Source of the DNA: Chloroflexota bacterium
GTDB lineage: Bacteria; Chloroflexota; Anaerolineae; VGOG01
NCBI GenBank assembly: GCA_030611885.1
Contig: JAUWOY010000006.1
Span: forward strand, 38,893-102,892
Reading direction: 5' to 3'
DNA: 64,000 bases
The notes below the pieces were generated by a model. That model worked only from the letters and a program-made list of their open reading frames with translations, was not told where the DNA came from and ran no database searches. Shown here one piece after another: positions 42,089-52,000 of the stretch. Position 1 is the stretch's first letter. Each line of letters starts with the position of its first letter. The position numbers and the translations under genes were made by a program.

Positions 42089-43336
42089 CTACTCGTATGC
42101 CTTGATGACAATGGTCGCGTTGTGCCCTCCGAAGCCGAAGGAGTTGGAGAGGGCTACTCTAACATCAGCCGGGCGAGCCACGTTGGGTACATAGTCCAGA
42201 TCGCACTCAGGATCGGGATACTCGTAGTTGATGGTGGGATGGATGATGCCTTCCTGGATGGTCTTGACGCACACTATGGCCTCCAGTGCGCCGGCCGCGC
42301 CCATAAGGTGGCCGGTCATGGACTTGGTGGAGCTGATGGGAACCTGGTAGGCGTAGTCGCCGAAGACGGCCTTGATGGCCTTGGTCTCGGTCACGTCGTT
42401 GAGAATGGTCGAGGTACCGTGGGCGTTGATGTAATCCACATCCGTTGGCTCCAGGCCAGCTTTTTTCAAGGCCCTCTTCATGGATTGGGCGGCCCCCCTT
42501 CCATTTTGGGCCGGCGCGCTGATGTGATAAGCGTCGGAGGTGGCCCCGTAGCCAACCATTTCAGCCAGCGGCTTGGCCCCCCGTCTTTGGGCATACTCCA
42601 GGCTCTCCAGGATCAAGATGCCCGCCCCTTCCCCAAAGACGAAGCCATCGCGCTGGGTGTCGAAGGGGCGGCTGGCTCGCTCCGGCTCATCGTTGCGCCG
42701 CGAGAGTGCGCCCGTGCGGTGGAAAGCGGCCATCCCGAAGGGCACGAATGGGGACTCGCTGCCGCCAGCGATGACGGCCACGGCGTCACCTCGGCGGACG
42801 ATTTCGAAGGCTTCGCCGAGGACGTTGCTGCCGGTGGCGCAGGCCGAGACGATGCAGAAGTTAGGGCCCGCAGCGCCGAAGGTGATGGCTATCTGCCCCG
42901 CTGCCATGTTGGAGATCATCATGGGGCCAGTTAAAGGACTGACCCGCATGGGGCCTTTCTCGAAGAGGTCATGATAGCCCTTGTCCATGGTCAGAAGACC
43001 ACCTATCCCGGAGCCGATAATCACCCCGACGTCGTCGGCGTTGCTCTCATCAACGGTGAGCCCCGCCTGCTCCAGGGCCTGGGTCGTGGCAGCGATGGCG
43101 AACTGAATGTAGCGATCCAGGCGTCGCGCCTCCTTGCGATCCATGTAATCTTGGGGGTCGAAGTCTTTGACCTCGCAGGCGATTTGGGTCAAAAAGTCCG
43201 AAGGGTCGAAGCGGGTGATGGGCCCCGCCCCCGATTTGCCTGCCAACAGCTTCCGCCAGGTGGTCTCCACATCGAGTCCCAGGGGATTGATAGTTCCCAT
43301 GCCCGTGATCACCACTCGATCGCTCTCTTTGCTCAT
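42089..43336 (-). CDS. fabF: 3-oxoacyl-ACP synthase II
   Basis: 415 aa from ATG 43336 with AAGGAGA upstream. Cys-His-His triad: [26 protein letters not shown] and [17 protein letters not shown]. It elongates acyl-ACP with malonyl-ACP in fatty acid synthesis. No other fab or acpP gene is beside it, but the fabF-rnc-smc order is typical of many bacteria. A 15-bp perfect inverted repeat (43359-43456) lies upstream. Confidence 0.96.
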   Translation of the reverse strand: MSKESDRVVITGMGTINPLGLDVETTWRKLLAGKSGAGPITRFDPSDFLTQIACEVKDFDPQDYMDRKEARRLDRYIQFAIAATTQALEQAGLTVDESNADDVGVIIGSGIGGLLTMDKGYHDLFEKGPMRVSPLTGPMMISNMAAGQIAITFGAAGPNFCIVSACATGSNVLGEAFEIVRRGDAVAVIAGGSESPFVPFGMAAFHRTGALSRRNDEPERASRPFDTQRDGFVFGEGAGILILESLEYAQRRGAKPLAEMVGYGATSDAYHISAPAQNGRGAAQSMKRALKKAGLEPTDVDYINAHGTSTILNDVTETKAIKAVFGDYAYQVPISSTKSMTGHLMGAAGALEAIVCVKTIQEGIIHPTINYEYPDPECDLDYVPNVARPADVRVALSNSFGFGGHNATIVIKAYE

Positions 43337-43358
43337 TTTAATCTCCTTGTCAGTGGTC

Positions 43359-43456
43359 AGAAACCAGGTTTTTACACCCTTTGCATCCACGAATGTGCGC
43401 AATTACTGGCATCTTCGATACCCCGAGAAGAGCTCTTGAGCAAAAACCTGGTTTCT
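43359..43456. repeat. Element bounded by perfect 15-bp inverted repeats
   Basis: AGAAACCAGGTTTTT (43359-43373) and AAAAACCTGGTTTCT (43442-43456) flank 68 bp of non-coding DNA between thrC and fabF. Confidence 0.8.
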
Positions 43457-43457
43457 C

Positions 43458-44549
43458 TTAACTCTTGAGGCCACTCCCTGTCAGGGGGACGACGGTGAGC
43501 TCCTCATCCTTGATGAGATCGCGAAGTTGCGGCAGCGCAGCGATGGCCACCGCCGAGGTTGGCTCGACATAAAGCCCGCGTCGGGCCAACTCATCGCGGG
43601 CGCGCAGCGTCTCCTCGTCGCTCACAGCCAGCACAGTGCCGCCCGTCTCCCGCACCGCGGCCAGGATTTGGCGGCCTCGCACCGGCTGGGCGATGCTGAT
43701 GCCCTCAGCGACGGTCTCGTTCTTTTCGATGGGGAAGGCATCGTCCAGCTCCCGTTGGTAAGCTTCGTACAGGGGAGCGCAGGGCTCGGCCTGGACTGCG
43801 AAGAGGCGGGGCAGCTTTTCGATCAGGCCAACGCTCAGCAGATCATTGAAGCCGCGATAGTCTCCCAGCAGCAGAGTGCCGTGGCCGACAGGTAGAACCA
43901 GATTGTCGGGAGCGCGCCCGCCCAGTTGCTCCCAAATCTCGTAGGCAATGGTCTTCAGGCCCTCCAGAGTGAAGGGGTTGTAGTAGTGGCTGGCGTAGTA
44001 AGCGCCCTGAGCGGCTGCCTCCTGAGCGGCTTGAGAAGCTCTCTCTCGTGGCCCTTCCACTTTCACCAGCTTTGCTCCGTAGACGGCGATCTGAGCCAGT
44101 TTGTTCGGCGAGGCGTAGGCCGGGACGTATATCTCGGCTTCTATTCCGCTCCGGGCGGCATAGGCTGCCAGGCTGGCCCCTGCGTTGCCTGAGGAGTCCT
44201 CCACCACTCTCTTCACCCCCATTCTCTTCAGCACGTTGATTAACACGGCTGTGCCCCGGTCTTTGAAAGACCCCGTGGGAGCCAGGAACTCCAATTTGCA
44301 GTGGATATTGGTGCCATAAACCTGGGTCTCGACCAGAGGGGTGAGGCCCTCGCCCAGGGAGATGATGCCCTCTTCGTAATTCACCGGCAGCATGGCCCGA
44401 TAGCGCCACAGGCTGATATCATCTGTCTTGATCTTGTCCTGGGCGAAGCCAGGGGTTCCCTCCAACTCGAAGACGCCGCCGCATTCGCAGCGCCAGCGGT
44501 ACGTATCCTGGGGATAAGTTCGTTGGCAGGATAAGCAGCGTAGGTTCAT
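43458..44549 (-). CDS. thrC: Threonine synthase-like PLP enzyme
   Basis: 363 aa from ATG 44549. N-terminal zinc ribbon (CLSCQRTYPQDTYRWRCECG), PLP-lysine motif PTGSFKDRGTAVLI, phosphate-binding SSGNAGASLAAYAA and C-terminal TGSGLK. It converts O-phosphohomoserine to threonine. The zinc-ribbon subgroup is common in Chloroflexota and archaea. Its start overlaps the MOSC gene stop by four bases. Confidence 0.88.
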   Translation of the reverse strand: MNLRCLSCQRTYPQDTYRWRCECGGVFELEGTPGFAQDKIKTDDISLWRYRAMLPVNYEEGIISLGEGLTPLVETQVYGTNIHCKLEFLAPTGSFKDRGTAVLINVLKRMGVKRVVEDSSGNAGASLAAYAARSGIEAEIYVPAYASPNKLAQIAVYGAKLVKVEGPRERASQAAQEAAAQGAYYASHYYNPFTLEGLKTIAYEIWEQLGGRAPDNLVLPVGHGTLLLGDYRGFNDLLSVGLIEKLPRLFAVQAEPCAPLYEAYQRELDDAFPIEKNETVAEGISIAQPVRGRQILAAVRETGGTVLAVSDEETLRARDELARRGLYVEPTSAVAIAALPQLRDLIKDEELTVVPLTGSGLKS

Positions 44550-44986
44550 GGCTGTATACTCTCGATTGCGTCGTTTGTCCTGATCTGGCTGCCCTTGATA
44601 ACTTTGGCGAAGATGCCCTCGCGGGGCATGACGCAATCGCCGACTTGGCGATAGATAGCGCAGCGGTCGTGGCAGACTTTGCCGTGCTGGGTGATTTCGA
44701 GCACGGCCTCGTCGCCGACTCGCACCTGCGAGCCGAGGGGCAGGGACAGGAGGTCCAGGCCCTGAGTGGTGAGGTTCTCGGCGAAGCTCCCTGGCCCGAC
44801 GTTGAGGCCCAGGGCTTGCATCTTCTCGATGCTCTCCAGGGCCAGCAGGCTCACCTGGCGGTGCCAGTCGTCGGCGTGGGCGTCGCCAACGATGCCCCAA
44901 TCCACTTTCAACTCGGCTCCCCCCACGTTGTTTTTGCGTATCCCCTTCTTCTTGCTGCTGCAAACGGCGACGATAGTTCCCTTCAT
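44546..44986 (-). CDS. MOSC-domain protein
   Basis: 146 aa from ATG 44986. MOSC pattern VGDAHADDWHRQVSLLALES, SFAENLTTQGLDLLSLPLGS, then a cysteine-bearing KVCHDRCAIYRQVGDCVMPR. MOSC domains carry sulfur or act on molybdenum-cofactor-dependent detoxification. Being in a transcript with moaC links it to Moco biology. The stop overlaps the thrC ATG. Confidence 0.9.
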   Translation of the reverse strand: MKGTIVAVCSSKKKGIRKNNVGGAELKVDWGIVGDAHADDWHRQVSLLALESIEKMQALGLNVGPGSFAENLTTQGLDLLSLPLGSQVRVGDEAVLEITQHGKVCHDRCAIYRQVGDCVMPREGIFAKVIKGSQIRTNDAIESIQP

Positions 44987-45192
44987 TATTCCTCTACGCC
45001 TATCTGCCTCTTTATCTTGTTGCACTTTCTTAAGAAGACCAGGGCCTCTTCCCAATCCATCCACTCATCTTCCTCCGCAATTGAGGCCCTTCCCCTCAGA
45101 TCACGGGTATATTCCTCGAAAGTCATTCCATGCCTTGCTTCGAAAGCCCTCGCTTGTTCTTCATAAAGGGCGATTTGCTGGTCTATGCGCAT
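44986..45192 (-). CDS. 68-aa hypothetical protein
   Basis: MRIDQQIALYEEQARAFEAR and 48 further residues; helical, charged, Trp-rich middle (DEWMDWEEALVFLRK). Its stop overlaps the MOSC start (TAATG), and it starts 11 bp after moaC, so it is a genuine operon member. The pattern suggests a small antitoxin-like or scaffold protein, without a clear family. Confidence 0.65.
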   Translation of the reverse strand: MRIDQQIALYEEQARAFEARHGMTFEEYTRDLRGRASIAEEDEWMDWEEALVFLRKCNKIKRQIGVEE

Positions 45193-45203
45193 AGCTACGA
45201 CCT

Positions 45204-45677
45204 TTACTCCAGTATTATCTCCCCGCTCTTGCCTCCGCTCTTGCGGACCAGGCGGACGTTGGTGATGTGCATGGCCCGATCCACGGCCTTGCACATGTCG
45301 TAAATGGTCAGCGTGGCCACGGCGACGGCGGTCAGAGCTTCCATTTCCACGCCTGTCTTGCCTGTGGTCTTCACCGTGGCTGTGATCTCGATCAGGCTTT
45401 CTGCCTCGTGGGGTGCGAACTCGACGGCCACGTGGGTCAGAAGCAAGGGGTGGCACATGGGGATCAGTTCGTGAGTCCGTTTGGCGGCCATGATGCCAGC
45501 CACCTGGGCCACGGCCAGCACGTCGCCCTTGGGGATGCCCTCCTCCTGGATCAGGGCCAGCGTCTCTGAACGCATGGTGATCTCGCCCTTAGCCACCGCC
45601 ACTCGCTCGGTGTCAGGCTTGCCGCCCACGTCCACCATACGGGCATGCCCTTCTTCGTCCAGATGCGTCAACTGCAT
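45204..45677 (-). CDS. moaC: Cyclic pyranopterin monophosphate synthase
   Basis: 157 aa from ATG 45677 ([10 protein letters not shown]) with GGGAGG upstream. Family motifs: [30 protein letters not shown] and KAVDRAMHI with catalytic Lys/Asp/His residues. It performs the second step of molybdenum cofactor synthesis. First gene of the operon moaC-unknown-MOSC-thrC. Confidence 0.95.
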   Translation of the reverse strand: MQLTHLDEEGHARMVDVGGKPDTERVAVAKGEITMRSETLALIQEEGIPKGDVLAVAQVAGIMAAKRTHELIPMCHPLLLTHVAVEFAPHEAESLIEITATVKTTGKTGVEMEALTAVAVATLTIYDMCKAVDRAMHITNVRLVRKSGGKSGEIILE

Positions 45678-45697
45678 TTGGGATCCTCCCAAGCGAG

Positions 45698-45726
45698 ATT
45701 ATACCACAAGTACACTTTTAACTCAA
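45698..45726 (-). promoter_or_regulatory. moaC promoter
   Basis: Minus strand TTGAGT (45721-45726), 17-bp spacer, TATAAT (45698-45703). Confidence 0.75.
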
Positions 45727-45766
45727 GAATAGCAACACCGTTCGCGTCGTCTGGTCGCGCTCATCT

Positions 45767-45795
45767 TTGTCATAATTGCCTCTTTGTAGTATAAT
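45767..45795 (+). promoter_or_regulatory. ftsY promoter
   Basis: TTGTCA (45767-45772), 17-bp spacer, TATAAT (45790-45795); divergent to the moaC promoter, 40 bp apart. Confidence 0.85.
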
Positions 45796-45817
45796 ATCGC
45801 TGGAGGTAAGCCTGGTC

Positions 45818-46732
45818 ATGTTTGGTCGTTCAAAGAAGATGAAGGATAGTTTGACGCGCACCCGCCAGTCTTTTTTCGGGCGGGTCGCTGGTCTGTTTGG
45901 GGCCAACGAGGTCACCGAGGAGCTTTGGGAGGAGCTGGAGGAGCTCCTGATCCAGGCCGACGTGGGGGTGAACACCACGGTTGAACTGGTGGAAAGGCTG
46001 CGGGAGCGTGTCGCCAAAGAGCGAGTGCGTGATGCCAGAGCCGTGGAGGGGATGCTAAAAGAGGAGCTGGTAGCCACATTGGATGGCAGACTTCCCTCGA
46101 GCATCAACGAGCCGCGCTTGCTCACGGTCGTCCTGGTGGTGGGGGCCAATGGTTCGGGCAAGACCACCAGCATTGCCAAGCTGGCGCATTATTACCAGGA
46201 GCAAGGCAGAAAAGTCATCCTCGGCGCGGCCGACACGTTCCGAGCAGCGGCTATTGATCAGCTCAAGATCTGGGGCCAGCGAGCTGGCTGCGACGTCATT
46301 GCCCATCAGCCGGGGGCCGATCCGGGCGCCGTGGTCTACGACGCTATCCGGGCCGCTCGCTCTCGTGGGGCGGATATACTCATCGTGGACACGGCTGGCC
46401 GTCTGCACACCAAGTACAACCTGATGCAGGAACTCAAGAAGGTGCGAGGCGTGGCGGCCAAGCAGGTGCACCAGGCGCCCCACGAGACTCTGTTGGTGCT
46501 GGATGCCACCACTGGGCAGAATGCCCTGGCCCAGGCCAGGCACTTCAAAGACGACGTGGAGGTGACAAGCATCTTTTTAGCCAAGCTGGATGGCACGGCC
46601 AAGGGTGGTGTTGTCTTCGCCATCGCCAGGGAACTGGGTTTGCCCATCCGCTTTGTGGGCACCGGCGAGGGTCTGGGGGACATGGCCGAGTTTGACGCCC
46701 AGGACTTCGTGGAGGGGTTGTTCGGCGCGTGA
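45818..46732 (+). CDS. ftsY: Signal recognition particle receptor FtsY
   Basis: 304 aa from ATG 45818 ([10 protein letters not shown]), GGAGGT upstream. NG domain: helical N part ([20 protein letters not shown]), P-loop [56 protein letters not shown] and GTGEGLGDM. It docks SRP-bound ribosomes at the membrane. The N-terminal acidic A domain is almost absent. Confidence 0.96.
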   Translation: MFGRSKKMKDSLTRTRQSFFGRVAGLFGANEVTEELWEELEELLIQADVGVNTTVELVERLRERVAKERVRDARAVEGMLKEELVATLDGRLPSSINEPRLLTVVLVVGANGSGKTTSIAKLAHYYQEQGRKVILGAADTFRAAAIDQLKIWGQRAGCDVIAHQPGADPGAVVYDAIRAARSRGADILIVDTAGRLHTKYNLMQELKKVRGVAAKQVHQAPHETLLVLDATTGQNALAQARHFKDDVEVTSIFLAKLDGTAKGGVVFAIARELGLPIRFVGTGEGLGDMAEFDAQDFVEGLFGA

Positions 46733-46741
46733 TACTAAACT

Positions 46742-46796
46742 GCTCCTGCTGGATCGCTAGATCCAGCAGGTGGGCAGCGGATCGCCAGATCCGCTG
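46742..46796. repeat. Two GGATCGCYAGATCC-core hairpins
   Basis: CTGCTGGATCGCTAGATCCA... (46742-46765) and GCAGCGGATCGCCAGATCCG... (46773-46796); the outer arms differ but remain complementary. Same family as 26244-26291. Confidence 0.75.
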
Positions 46797-46836
46797 CGAG
46801 CTTTTGTGATTTACTGGAATTGGGAGGTATGCCCTT

Positions 46837-47944
46837 ATGGAAGAACTGAGTAGCAAACTGAACGAGTTGAAGCAGCGCATCGAGCAGATGAAGGAGCGTC
46901 TTTGACCTGGCCAGCAAAGAGCAGGAGATAACGCGGCTGGAGCGGTGGGCGGCGAAGCCCGATTTCTGGGGCCGCCCAGATGAAGCCCAGGCCGCGATGC
47001 GAAAGCTGGCCTCTCTTAATGAGGAGGTAGAGACCTGGACGGGACTGACAGGGCGGGTGGCCGACGCTCAGATTCTCCTCGATTTGGCCGTCGCTGACGA
47101 GGACGAGGCCATGGCTGGCGACATAGCCGGCGAAGTCGAGACCATTGAGGCTGAGTTGGAGCGTCTGGAGTTCTGGCTGCTGCTTTCAGGCCCCTACGAC
47201 AAGGACGACGCCATCCTGGCCATCCACGCCGGGGCGGGCGGCACCGAAGCCCAGGATTGGACGGAGATGCTGCTCAGGATGTACCTGCGCTGGGCCGAGG
47301 GACGCGGCTATCAGACCAGCATCCTGGACAGCATGGCAGGTGAGGAAGCAGGCCTGAAGAGGGCCATCGTCAGCGTCGAAGGAGATCACGTCTACGGCTA
47401 TCTGAAGGCAGAAAAAGGCGTCCACCGCCTGGTGCGCCTTTCCCCCTTCGATGCTGCTCACCGGCGACACACTTCCTTTGCCCTGGTGGAGGTCTGGCCC
47501 GACATCGGGGAGGAGATCGAAGTGGACATAAACGCTGACGACTTGCAAATTGACACCTTCCGCTCCAGTGGGCCAGGCGGGCAGCACATGCAGAAGACCA
47601 GCTCAGCCGTGCGCATCACTCACTTACCGACGGGAATAATTGCCACTTGCCAGAACGAGCGCTCGCAGGCCCAGAATCGGGAGACGGCCATGAAGATCTT
47701 GCGGGCCCGTCTCTTCGATCTCGAGCAAGAGAAGCAGGAGGCAGAACAGGTGCGTCTCAAGGGCAAGCACGTCGAGGCTGGCTGGGGCAACCAGATCCGT
47801 TCCTACGTGCTGCATCCCTACAAAATGGTCAAGGATTTGCGCACCGGTTACGAAACAGGCAACGCCGAAGCCGTCCTCAATGGGGGCCTGGACGCTTTCA
47901 TCGAGACCTACCTGCGGTCAATGGTGGGCGTCGGAACGATTTGA
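46837..47944 (+). CDS. prfB: Peptide chain release factor 2 (programmed +1 frameshift)
   Basis: ATG 46837 opens 22 codons up to CTT TGA at 46900-46905. A +1 shift at CTT TGA C moves translation to the frame of 46904-47944, giving 368 aa. AAGGAG just upstream of the slip site is the usual stimulatory internal Shine-Dalgarno. The main frame has the codon-recognition region and the catalytic GGQ (SSGPGGQHMQKTSSAVRITH). RF2 ends translation at UAA and UGA, and low RF2 raises frameshifting, so the gene is autoregulated. GGGAGGT precedes ATG. Confidence 0.97.
46891..46906 (+). promoter_or_regulatory. prfB frameshift signal
   Basis: AAGGAG-CGT-CTT-TGA-C: internal Shine-Dalgarno, slippery CTT and in-frame TGA followed by C, the classic RF2 arrangement. 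Confidence 0.95.
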
Positions 47945-47969
47945 CAATTTCGGCCGAAAGGCGTATAAT
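47941..47969 (+). promoter_or_regulatory. Promoter behind prfB
   Basis: TTGACA (47941-47946), 17-bp spacer, TATAAT (47964-47969). The TTGA overlaps the prfB stop. Confidence 0.85.
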
Positions 47970-47975
47970 TATTGC

Positions 47976-48035
47976 GTATAAAATGACCATGATGGTCTCA
48001 GAGCGATGGGAGTTGCGATCTCAGTCGCTCTTTTT
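47976..48035 (+). ncRNA. Short terminated leader or sRNA
   Basis: Hairpin GACCATGATGGTC (47985-47997), then terminator stem AGAGCGA/TCGCTCT (48000-48031) with TTTTT. Only about 60 nt lie between promoter and terminator; the layout resembles the csp leader. Confidence 0.5.
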
Positions 48036-48064
48036 GCGCTGAGGGGTAACTACCCCCCCCTGCA

Positions 48065-48117
48065 GCAGAGCGGGCTCCCATGCCCGCGATATCCGGCGGC
48101 GTGGGAGCCGCCTCTGC
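48065..48117. repeat. REP-like palindrome
   Basis: GCAGAGCGGGCTCCCATGCC ... GGCGTGGGAGCCGCCTCTGC, imperfect arms. It shares GCAGAGGCGGCTCCCACGCC with the in-gene element at 10574-10696. Confidence 0.75.
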
Positions 48118-48141
48118 TTGCTTGATTAGAGGTATTGGTTA

Positions 48142-49023
48142 GTGGCTGAGAACGTCGAAGAATTGTTAATCCGATTTGAAGAGCACCTGGCGCGGTCGGC
48201 TCTGGCACCAACGACCATCGTGAACTACCTGGCCGACCTGAGGATCTTCGCTCGTTGGCACGCTGATGCCAAGGGGGCGGCATCTTCCCTGTTGAAGTTG
48301 ACCTCCGACGACATCCGCGAGTATCGCCGCCACATGCAGACCAACGAGGGGTGGACCCCCGCCACGATCAATCGGCGCCTGCAGGCTGTTCGCAAATTCT
48401 ACAGCTTTGCCATGGAAACCGGCCTGACGGAGAGCAATTCCGCCTCCGAGGTGCGGTTGATTCCGAGACCTGATCCAAACCCGCCTCGCGCCCTGGCTTC
48501 TGAGGAGGTCGCTGGCCTTCTTCAGGCGGTACAAGGGGGGCGGCCCAGCCTGGTCAAGCGCGACTACGCTATCGTCCAGTTGTTGCTCCAAACGGGGATC
48601 AAGCTGGGAGAGTTGACAGAATTGCGCTTGTCCGATGTCCAACTGCCGGGCAGTGGAGAGGGCTTGTTACTGGTGGGAGGCGGAAACCCTCGCGGCGGCG
48701 ATGGCAGTAAGCGCCGCCAAATCCCCCTCAATTCCCTGGCCTGTGCCGCCTTGCAGGATTATTTGCAGGTCCGACCCCCTTCGACTAGCACCGAAAACCT
48801 GTTCCTCAGTCAGGACGGAAATTGCATTTCCAAGCGCACGGTGCAGCGGCTGATACATGTCTACACCCAAGCTGCTGGCCTGGAGGATGTATCGGCCCAC
48901 GTCCTACGGCATACCTTTGCTATGTCCACCTTGGCGGATACGGGTGATATTTCGCTCGTGTCGCGCCTGTTGGGCCATCGCTGTATGGAGACCACCGCCA
49001 AATATCTAATATCCAATATCTAA
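48142..49023 (+). CDS. Tyrosine recombinase, XerC/D-like, with altered Arg I
   Basis: 293 aa from GTG 48142. N-terminal SAM-like DNA-binding domain ([20 protein letters not shown]), catalytic domain with [14 protein letters not shown] (HxxR plus His), [12 protein letters not shown] (His and nucleophile Tyr) and KRRQIPL (Lys). The first catalytic arginine, normally in 'TGLRxxEl', reads TGIKLGEL, so Arg I is Lys. After the Tyr the protein ends quickly (LISNI) inside a heptamer array, losing the usual C-terminal helix that docks to the partner subunit. Activity is doubtful. Placed between a prfB-linked promoter and rpoC. Confidence 0.85.
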   Translation: MAENVEELLIRFEEHLARSALAPTTIVNYLADLRIFARWHADAKGAASSLLKLTSDDIREYRRHMQTNEGWTPATINRRLQAVRKFYSFAMETGLTESNSASEVRLIPRPDPNPPRALASEEVAGLLQAVQGGRPSLVKRDYAIVQLLLQTGIKLGELTELRLSDVQLPGSGEGLLLVGGGNPRGGDGSKRRQIPLNSLACAALQDYLQVRPPSTSTENLFLSQDGNCISKRTVQRLIHVYTQAAGLEDVSAHVLRHTFAMSTLADTGDISLVSRLLGHRCMETTAKYLISNI

Positions 49024-49050
49024 TATCCAATAACCAATATCCAATCAGGA
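49002..49050. repeat. Heptamer array AATATCY before rpoC
   Basis: AATATCT, AATATCC, AATATCT, AATATCC, AATAACC, AATATCC, AATCAGG. It contains the recombinase stop and leads straight into the rpoC ribosome-binding site AGGAGG. Confidence 0.92.
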
Positions 49051-49058
49051 GGGACACC

Positions 49059-52000
49059 TTGGAAGTAAAAGACTTCAGCGCGTTGCGCATTAGCCTGGCT
49101 TCGCCGGACGAGATACGTTCCTGGTCCCATGGCGAAGTGACCAAGCCGGAGACCATCAACTACCGCCGGCTGAGGCCTGAGAAAGACGGCCTCTTCTGCG
49201 AGGCCATCTTCGGGCCTACCAGGGACTGGCAGTGCTATTGCGGCAAATACAAAAACGTGCGCTACAAGGGCATAATTTGCGATAAGTGTGGAGTGGAAGT
49301 AACTCGCTCCTCGGTTCGGCGGGAGCGCATGGGACACATCGAGCTGGCAGCTCCGGTGGCCCACGTCTGGTATACGCGGCGTGTGCCCAGCTATATGGGG
49401 AAACTGCTGAACATCTCACGGCGGTACCTGGATCGCGTCCTCTACTTTGCTCAGTACATCATAACCGAGGTAGACGAGGAGGCGCGGCAGAAAGCTCTTC
49501 GTCGTCTCGAAGAGGAGTTGGCCCTGGAACAGGCTAACCTGGGGAAGGAGATCCAGGGGCAAATTGATGAGCTAGAGCAGGAGGTGGCTGAGAAAGTCGA
49601 GGAACTGGAGGAGGGCCGGCAGGCCACTCATCAGCGCCTGGAGGAGGAGTTAGCCACGGCCACCGACGGGATCGTGAAAGAGGCTCAAACTTTGCAAGCG
49701 AAGGTAGAGGCCCGTCAGGGAAAGACAGTGAAGTCTCCTTTGATCTTCTCGCCCACGGAGGAGACCATCGCCGAGGCAGGCGAGGTGGTAGGCCGGGAGC
49801 ATTTGGTTCTTTTGAATAGGGTCGTGCAAGAGAAGTTGAGCGAGATCGAGGGCCAGATCAGAGTCGAACAGGATCAGAACACAACCTCCGTGGAAGCCGA
49901 TATCGAGAGCCTGCGCCATGCTTTGAGGGAGGAGATCAAGAGCCTGCAGGCGAAGTTGGCTCCGAGGATAGAGATTCTAAAGCAAAAGACCGAGGCTGAT
50001 CGCGAGGAGCTAATGGGGCTAGCCCAGATAGAGTTGCTGGACGAGGCTCGCTACCGGGAGCTGAGGTCCAAATGGGGCCGGGTCTTCAAGGCTGGCATGG
50101 GGGCTGAGGCCTTCTATGAGATCCTGAAAGGGGTAGATTTGGACGTCTTGGCCAAGGAGTTGTGGGCCGAGGTCCGAACTACCCGTTCAAAACAGCGCCG
50201 CAAGAGGGCGGTCCAAAGGTTGCAGGTAGTGGAGGCTCTGCGGAAATCGGGCAACCGCCCTGAGTGGATGATCTGGACCGTGATGCCCGTCATTCCGCCA
50301 GAGCTTAGGCCCATGGTGCAGTTGGATGGAGGCCGCTTTGCTACCAGTGACCTGAACGACCTCTATCGGCGAGTGATCAACCGCAATAATCGCCTCAAGC
50401 GTCTCCTGGAACTAGGAGCGCCTGACGTCATTGTGCGCAACGAGAAGCGCATGCTCCAGGAAGCGGTTGACTCCCTTATTGACAACAGCTACCGAGGCAA
50501 GGCCCGCTCCCGGCGTGGCCAACGGGAATTGAAATCCCTCTCGGACATGCTCAAGGGCAAGAAAGGGCGCTTCCGCCGCAACCTGCTGGGCAAGCGCGTG
50601 GACTACTCAGGCCGCTCGGTGATCGTCACTGGCCCGAAGCTGAAGCTGCACCAGTGCGGCCTGCCCAGAGGCATGGCTCTGGAGCTCTATCGTCCTTTTG
50701 TGATCGGCAAGTTGGTGAAATACAACTACGCCAATAACGTCAAGGGGGCCAGGCGGCTCATTGAGCGGGAACGCCCTGAGGTCTGGGAGGTGCTGGAAGA
50801 GGTGGTCAAGGATCAGCCAGTATTGCTCAACCGCGCTCCTACCCTGCACCGCCTGGGCATCCTGGCCTTCGAGCCTGTCTTGGTGGATGGCAAAGCTATC
50901 CAGATCCATCCGTTGGTCTGTGCTGCCTTCAATGCTGACTTCGATGGCGACCAGATGGCCGTGCACATTCCGCTATCTAAGGTCGCCGTGGAAGAGACGC
51001 GAAAGCTCATCCTATCCACGCAGAACCTGCTCAAACCAGCCAGTGGTGAGCCCATCGTGGGTCCTACCAAAGACATGGTTATGGGGTGCTATTATCTCAC
51101 CCTGGAAGAGGACGGCTGCCGTGGTGAGGGCAAGGTCTTCATTGACCTTGATGAGGTCTCCCTGGCCTACGAGCTGCGCAAGGTTGACCTGCATGCCAAG
51201 ATCAAGGTTATGCACGTGCGAGAGCGGCGCACAGCCAGGAAGCACCCTGTCGAGACCACAGTCGGCCGGGCCATTTTCAACCAGATCCTGCCTGATGCAC
51301 TGCGTTTCGTGAACGAGGTTTTGGACAAGGGGCGAGTCAAGGATTTGGTGACCAAATGCTATAAAAAGCTCGGTCTGGAGGCGACCGCCGAGCTGGTGGA
51401 CGAGATCAAAACCATCGGCTTTAAGTATGCCACCCGGTCAGGCGTGACTATCGCTGTCTCTGACCTTACCGTGCCCGAGGCCAAGGACGTAATCGTGGAG
51501 CAGGCGTCTGAGCAAGTCAGGGAGGTGGAGCGCCAGTATCGTCGGGGCCTCTTGACCGAGAATGAGAAGTATACTAAGACGATTGAGATCTGGACCAGGG
51601 CCACTGATGACGTGACCGAGGCCGTGGCCCAGGCGCTTGATCCCAATGGCCCCATTCAGATGATGGCCCAATCAGGCGCCACCAAAGGGGGCTTTCAGCC
51701 CATTCGGCAACTCGCAGGAATGCGTGGTTTGATGGCCGATCCGGCGGGTCGCATCATAGAGATGCCCATCCTCTCCAACTTCCGTGAGGGCCTGTCAACG
51801 TTGGAATACTTCATCTCCACCCACGGGGCGCGCAAGGGCCTGGCCGATACCGCCCTGCGCACCGCCGACGCTGGCTACCTCACGCGGCGGTTGGTAGACG
51901 CGGCTCAGGACGCGATAATCAACGCCGAGGACTGCGGTACCAGAGGTGGTATCTGGATTAACAAAACGGACGATGTGGGGGGCCAGACCCTGGGGGAGCG

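Noticed and set aside
46837..46905. prfB as a pseudogene because of the in-frame TGA
   Set aside because: CTT-TGA-C with AAGGAG upstream is the standard programmed frameshift of release factor 2.
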